Shown here one piece after another: positions 61,497 through 64,000 of a DNA stretch of 64,000 nucleotides; within the stretch, counting starts at the first letter, position 1; every line of letters starts with the position of its first letter. Source of the DNA: Heterocephalus glaber (taxonomy: Eukaryota > Chordata > Mammalia > Rodentia > Bathyergidae); the NCBI RefSeq assembly GCF_000247695.1, contig NW_004624781.1, positions 14,818,914 through 14,882,913 of the forward strand, written 5' to 3'. The notes under the pieces are model-generated. The model did no database searches, was not told the DNA's origin, and was given only the letters and a program-made list of their open reading frames with translations. A program made the translations under genes and the position numbers.

Positions 61497-62634
61497 AAGT
61501 GAGTGATGCATTAGGACTTAAGCCCCAGGCCCTGTTTTCCAGGTGTGGTTTTCCCAGAAACATCCCCACCACCTTTCTTCATGTGTAATCCTCCCCCAGG
61601 TGCCTACTTCTCCCTCTCAATGTCCTCAAGTTATACCTCCAACTATGGTGCCAGTCCTCAAACTGGCACATGCTTTGTTTTCTACATAATCCAGACTAAG
61701 AACTTGAAAGGGTATGAAGTCAGTGCCTAAGAAGATGTTGATAAACTTAGAATAAAAATCTACTGTCAATCAATATCCTTTGGTAAAACTCAGAATTCTT
61801 GGCAATAAAGAGCCCTGAAATTGAAATTAAAAGAGAATTTTATCATTTATGACTCTGATATTTTTGGAGAACACTTCTTTTTTTATAGAATGATCATTAT
61901 TTGGGATTTGTCTGATGTTTCCTCATGATTAAATCCAAGTTACATGTATCTTTGCTGCAATACTATATAAATGGCATTATGTCATTTTTCAAGTGTCCTA
62001 TCCAGTGGGGTATGATGTCTGTAATGTCACCTCACCATCTGGTTAAGGTTGCTAAAATTTTTTAAAATGTACATTTAAATGTCTATATTTTTCTCACTTA
62101 TAACCTCATTATCTATAGCCTCAAATAACATAATTGGCTTCATTTTTATTGCTTCATGCCTCAGTCCCCCAAAACTACCAACTAAAATGTAAATACCACA
62201 GAGACAAGATTATTGCCTGTTTTATTTATGGGTAAGATACAATTCCAAGCATGTGGTACACTGCCTAACCCACATTTATTGAATGAATGGATAAACAGTT
62301 TATTCTGATTAGTAGAATATTAGCTAACACAGAATTTAATATAATGGAAGTCCTTGTACCTCAGTGATAAATCCACGTGATGTTTTACAAAAATAGAGTA
62401 ATCAAAAGAGATACTTGGCTAACTGATATGAAAGTGCAGAAAATAATACAGAAATGATTTCAGCTGGAAGTGAAATTCAAATTGAACATAAATGGAATTA
62501 TAGGATCAGTTGCTGACTGCAGGAATATTGACATTGCTATCCAGAGGAACTTACTGAAAGTGAACTTACCAACATGAAGAAAGAAAGCACTGGCCACAAG
62601 AAGCAGGAAGTAATACTAGCACAAGCTCCATATT
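61497..62634. other. Unassigned sequence
   Basis: MIR/L2-like TTATTGAATGAATGGATAAA at 62277. No gene recognised. Confidence 0.4.
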
Positions 62635-62829
62635 AGCTGGGTGTGGGGCCACACACCTGTCATCCCAGCTGCTCAGGAGATGGGGGCAGAAGTGTTGCAA
62701 GTGTGAGGCCTGCTTGGACAACTTTAGCAAGACTTCCCTCAAAATAAGATTATAAAATGGTGGAGGATTACAGCTCAGTGGTAGAACACTCCTCAGTTCA
62801 AAGCTCACTGCAACAAAACAAAACAAAAC
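62635..62829 (+). mobile_element. B1-ID dimeric SINE
   Basis: TAGCTGGGTGTGGGGCCACA, TTGGACAACTTTAGCAAGAC, then GAGGATTACAGCTCAGTGGT and a diverged ID 3' end with an (AAAAC)n tail. Confidence 0.88.
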
Positions 62830-63865
62830 ACCAGATTAAGGGAACCCTCAGAGACATTTCACATGCTTGTGCAAAGGTGAAATGTTGGAAGATCATCCAA
62901 ACTTGGGGAGGCACATAACAATCCACTAGGCATACAAAAGATCTTCCATGGAGTAACTCATGCAATGAGAGGTGAGCAATGGCAAACTACTCTCGCTATG
63001 TGTTTCACAAAGAAATTAAATCATTTTAATTGTCAATGTTTCTAATGCCTTAAGTTCTAATATTCAAAATAAATTGTAGTTTTATTCCTTTTTACTGTTT
63101 CTCTGTATACTTGTAACCAACAGCAAGAGAGTTTCAATGTTTTAACATACATCTTAATGGTTATGGGACAATCCTAGTTTTTCTACTGATATGTATCACT
63201 TCAGCACCCTCATCTTTACATTTCTGCACTGCTTGTGTTTCCTGTACTCAAAGGAAAATGCTAGAAATGAAACAGAGAATGTTCTTACTACAGCCACTAT
63301 TTGAACAAATTGAAGAGCCACTGACTGAAGATGACAACCTCTAGGGGCTGACATCCCACTTGACTCAATGCCACATCTGCATCTTCAGCTTGCATTTCCC
63401 GGTGAGATCTGACATTTCACCCAGAACTTCATAATACACCCCAAAGTGAATTTTATTCTAATTCTCCCACTTACTCAAATCCCAAGCATCTTGAGTCTCT
63501 ATCATGAGGTATCAATTATGGTTAGTTCTCATGGTTAGGAACAGGGACCTGAAAGAACAGCAGCTTTAACAAATTAAAGATTCATTTTTTAAATCAAAAT
63601 AAAATTTCAGGATTAACTAGCCCAGCACTAGTACAGCAATTCACTAATTACCAGAAATCTAACCTTTCGTATTTTTTATTCTATAACATTTAACATAAAG
63701 CTTCTGTCTTTGTCTCATGGTCACAAATGGGCTGCTGGTGCTCAAACATCACATTTCAGACAGAAAGAAGGAAGATAAAGAAGAGGTGCCACCACCCTGC
63801 TGCTAATCAATGTAATTTACAGACCTTTCATGGATGCCAAATGCAAAAATGTGTGCTTACCTTTT
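62830..63865. other. Unassigned sequence
   Basis: No recognised feature. Confidence 0.4.
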
Positions 63866-64000
63866 TTTAAAAATTTAATTTTATTGGTACATCTTAGGTA
63901 TAAAATATAATGACATTCATTATTGGAAATTTGCACCTTTACATAATCTCTCTTGGTTCTTATTTTTCCCCCTTCCCCTGCCCTCCCTTCAACCCCTCCA
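63866..64000 (-). mobile_element. LINE-1 3' end (reverse), continues past the window
   Basis: It opens with T8 and TTTAATTTTATTGGTACATC and ends in CCCTTCCCCTGCCCTCCC. The left end of the L1 at 40706 has the same layout (TTTAATTTTATTTTTACTAG ... CTTCCCCTTCCCCTTCC), so both are copies of one L1 lineage. Confidence 0.8.

Overview
This window is mammalian nuclear DNA, from a rodent that is not a mouse-like murid. Four points support this: a spliced vertebrate gene with a CpG-island promoter; a dense population of tRNA-Ala-derived ID SINEs, B1 (7SL-derived) SINEs and B1-ID dimers; LINE-1 and HAL1-like remnants; and rodent-type MaLR LTRs. B1-ID dimers together with young ID monomers, and no B2 or B4 that I could see, point to a squirrel-like or beaver/kangaroo-rat-like lineage. 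I lean towards beaver, but cannot prove the species from sequence alone.

The only gene I can name with confidence is TCF12 (HEB, a class I bHLH E-protein), on the minus strand. Its first coding exon (27682-27756) encodes 25 residues beginning [10 protein letters not shown]. The next exon (26659-26731) begins MFSPPVNSG and ends in a canonical donor site. The two join in frame, and together they carry most of the N-terminal AD1 activation motif (ELSDLLDFS). Positions 1-26658 are therefore the downstream intron of TCF12, containing no further TCF12 exon that I could find. The CpG-rich block at about 27541-29215 is its promoter. In human the neighbouring gene ZNF280D starts head-to-head with TCF12, so the right half may be intergenic DNA or the first intron of ZNF280D; no ZNF280D exon was recognised.

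Layout: 1-26658, AT-rich intron with a decayed L1 (about 3200-5420), a HAL1-like LINE (about 7850-10480), a palindromic DNA transposon (6527-6709) and many SINEs. One unassigned exon-like open segment lies on the plus strand at 14000-14175. 26659-29215, TCF12 exons and CpG island, broken by a 100-N gap whose left border is an exact 163-bp copy of intron sequence and is probably an assembly error. 29216-51000, gene-poor DNA with SINEs and L1 3' ends. 51055-51900, a degenerate CCCTAA telomere-like block leading into a GC-rich minisatellite with another 100-N gap. 51900-64000, gene-poor DNA with L1 fragments, the last running off the window end.

I saw no prokaryotic-style system, operon or CRISPR array. 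Interest lies in the assembly anomaly inside the promoter, the interstitial telomere-like block, the unassigned exon-like segment and SINE-driven microevolution. Repeat boundaries were read by eye and are approximate unless a target-site duplication (TSD) is given.
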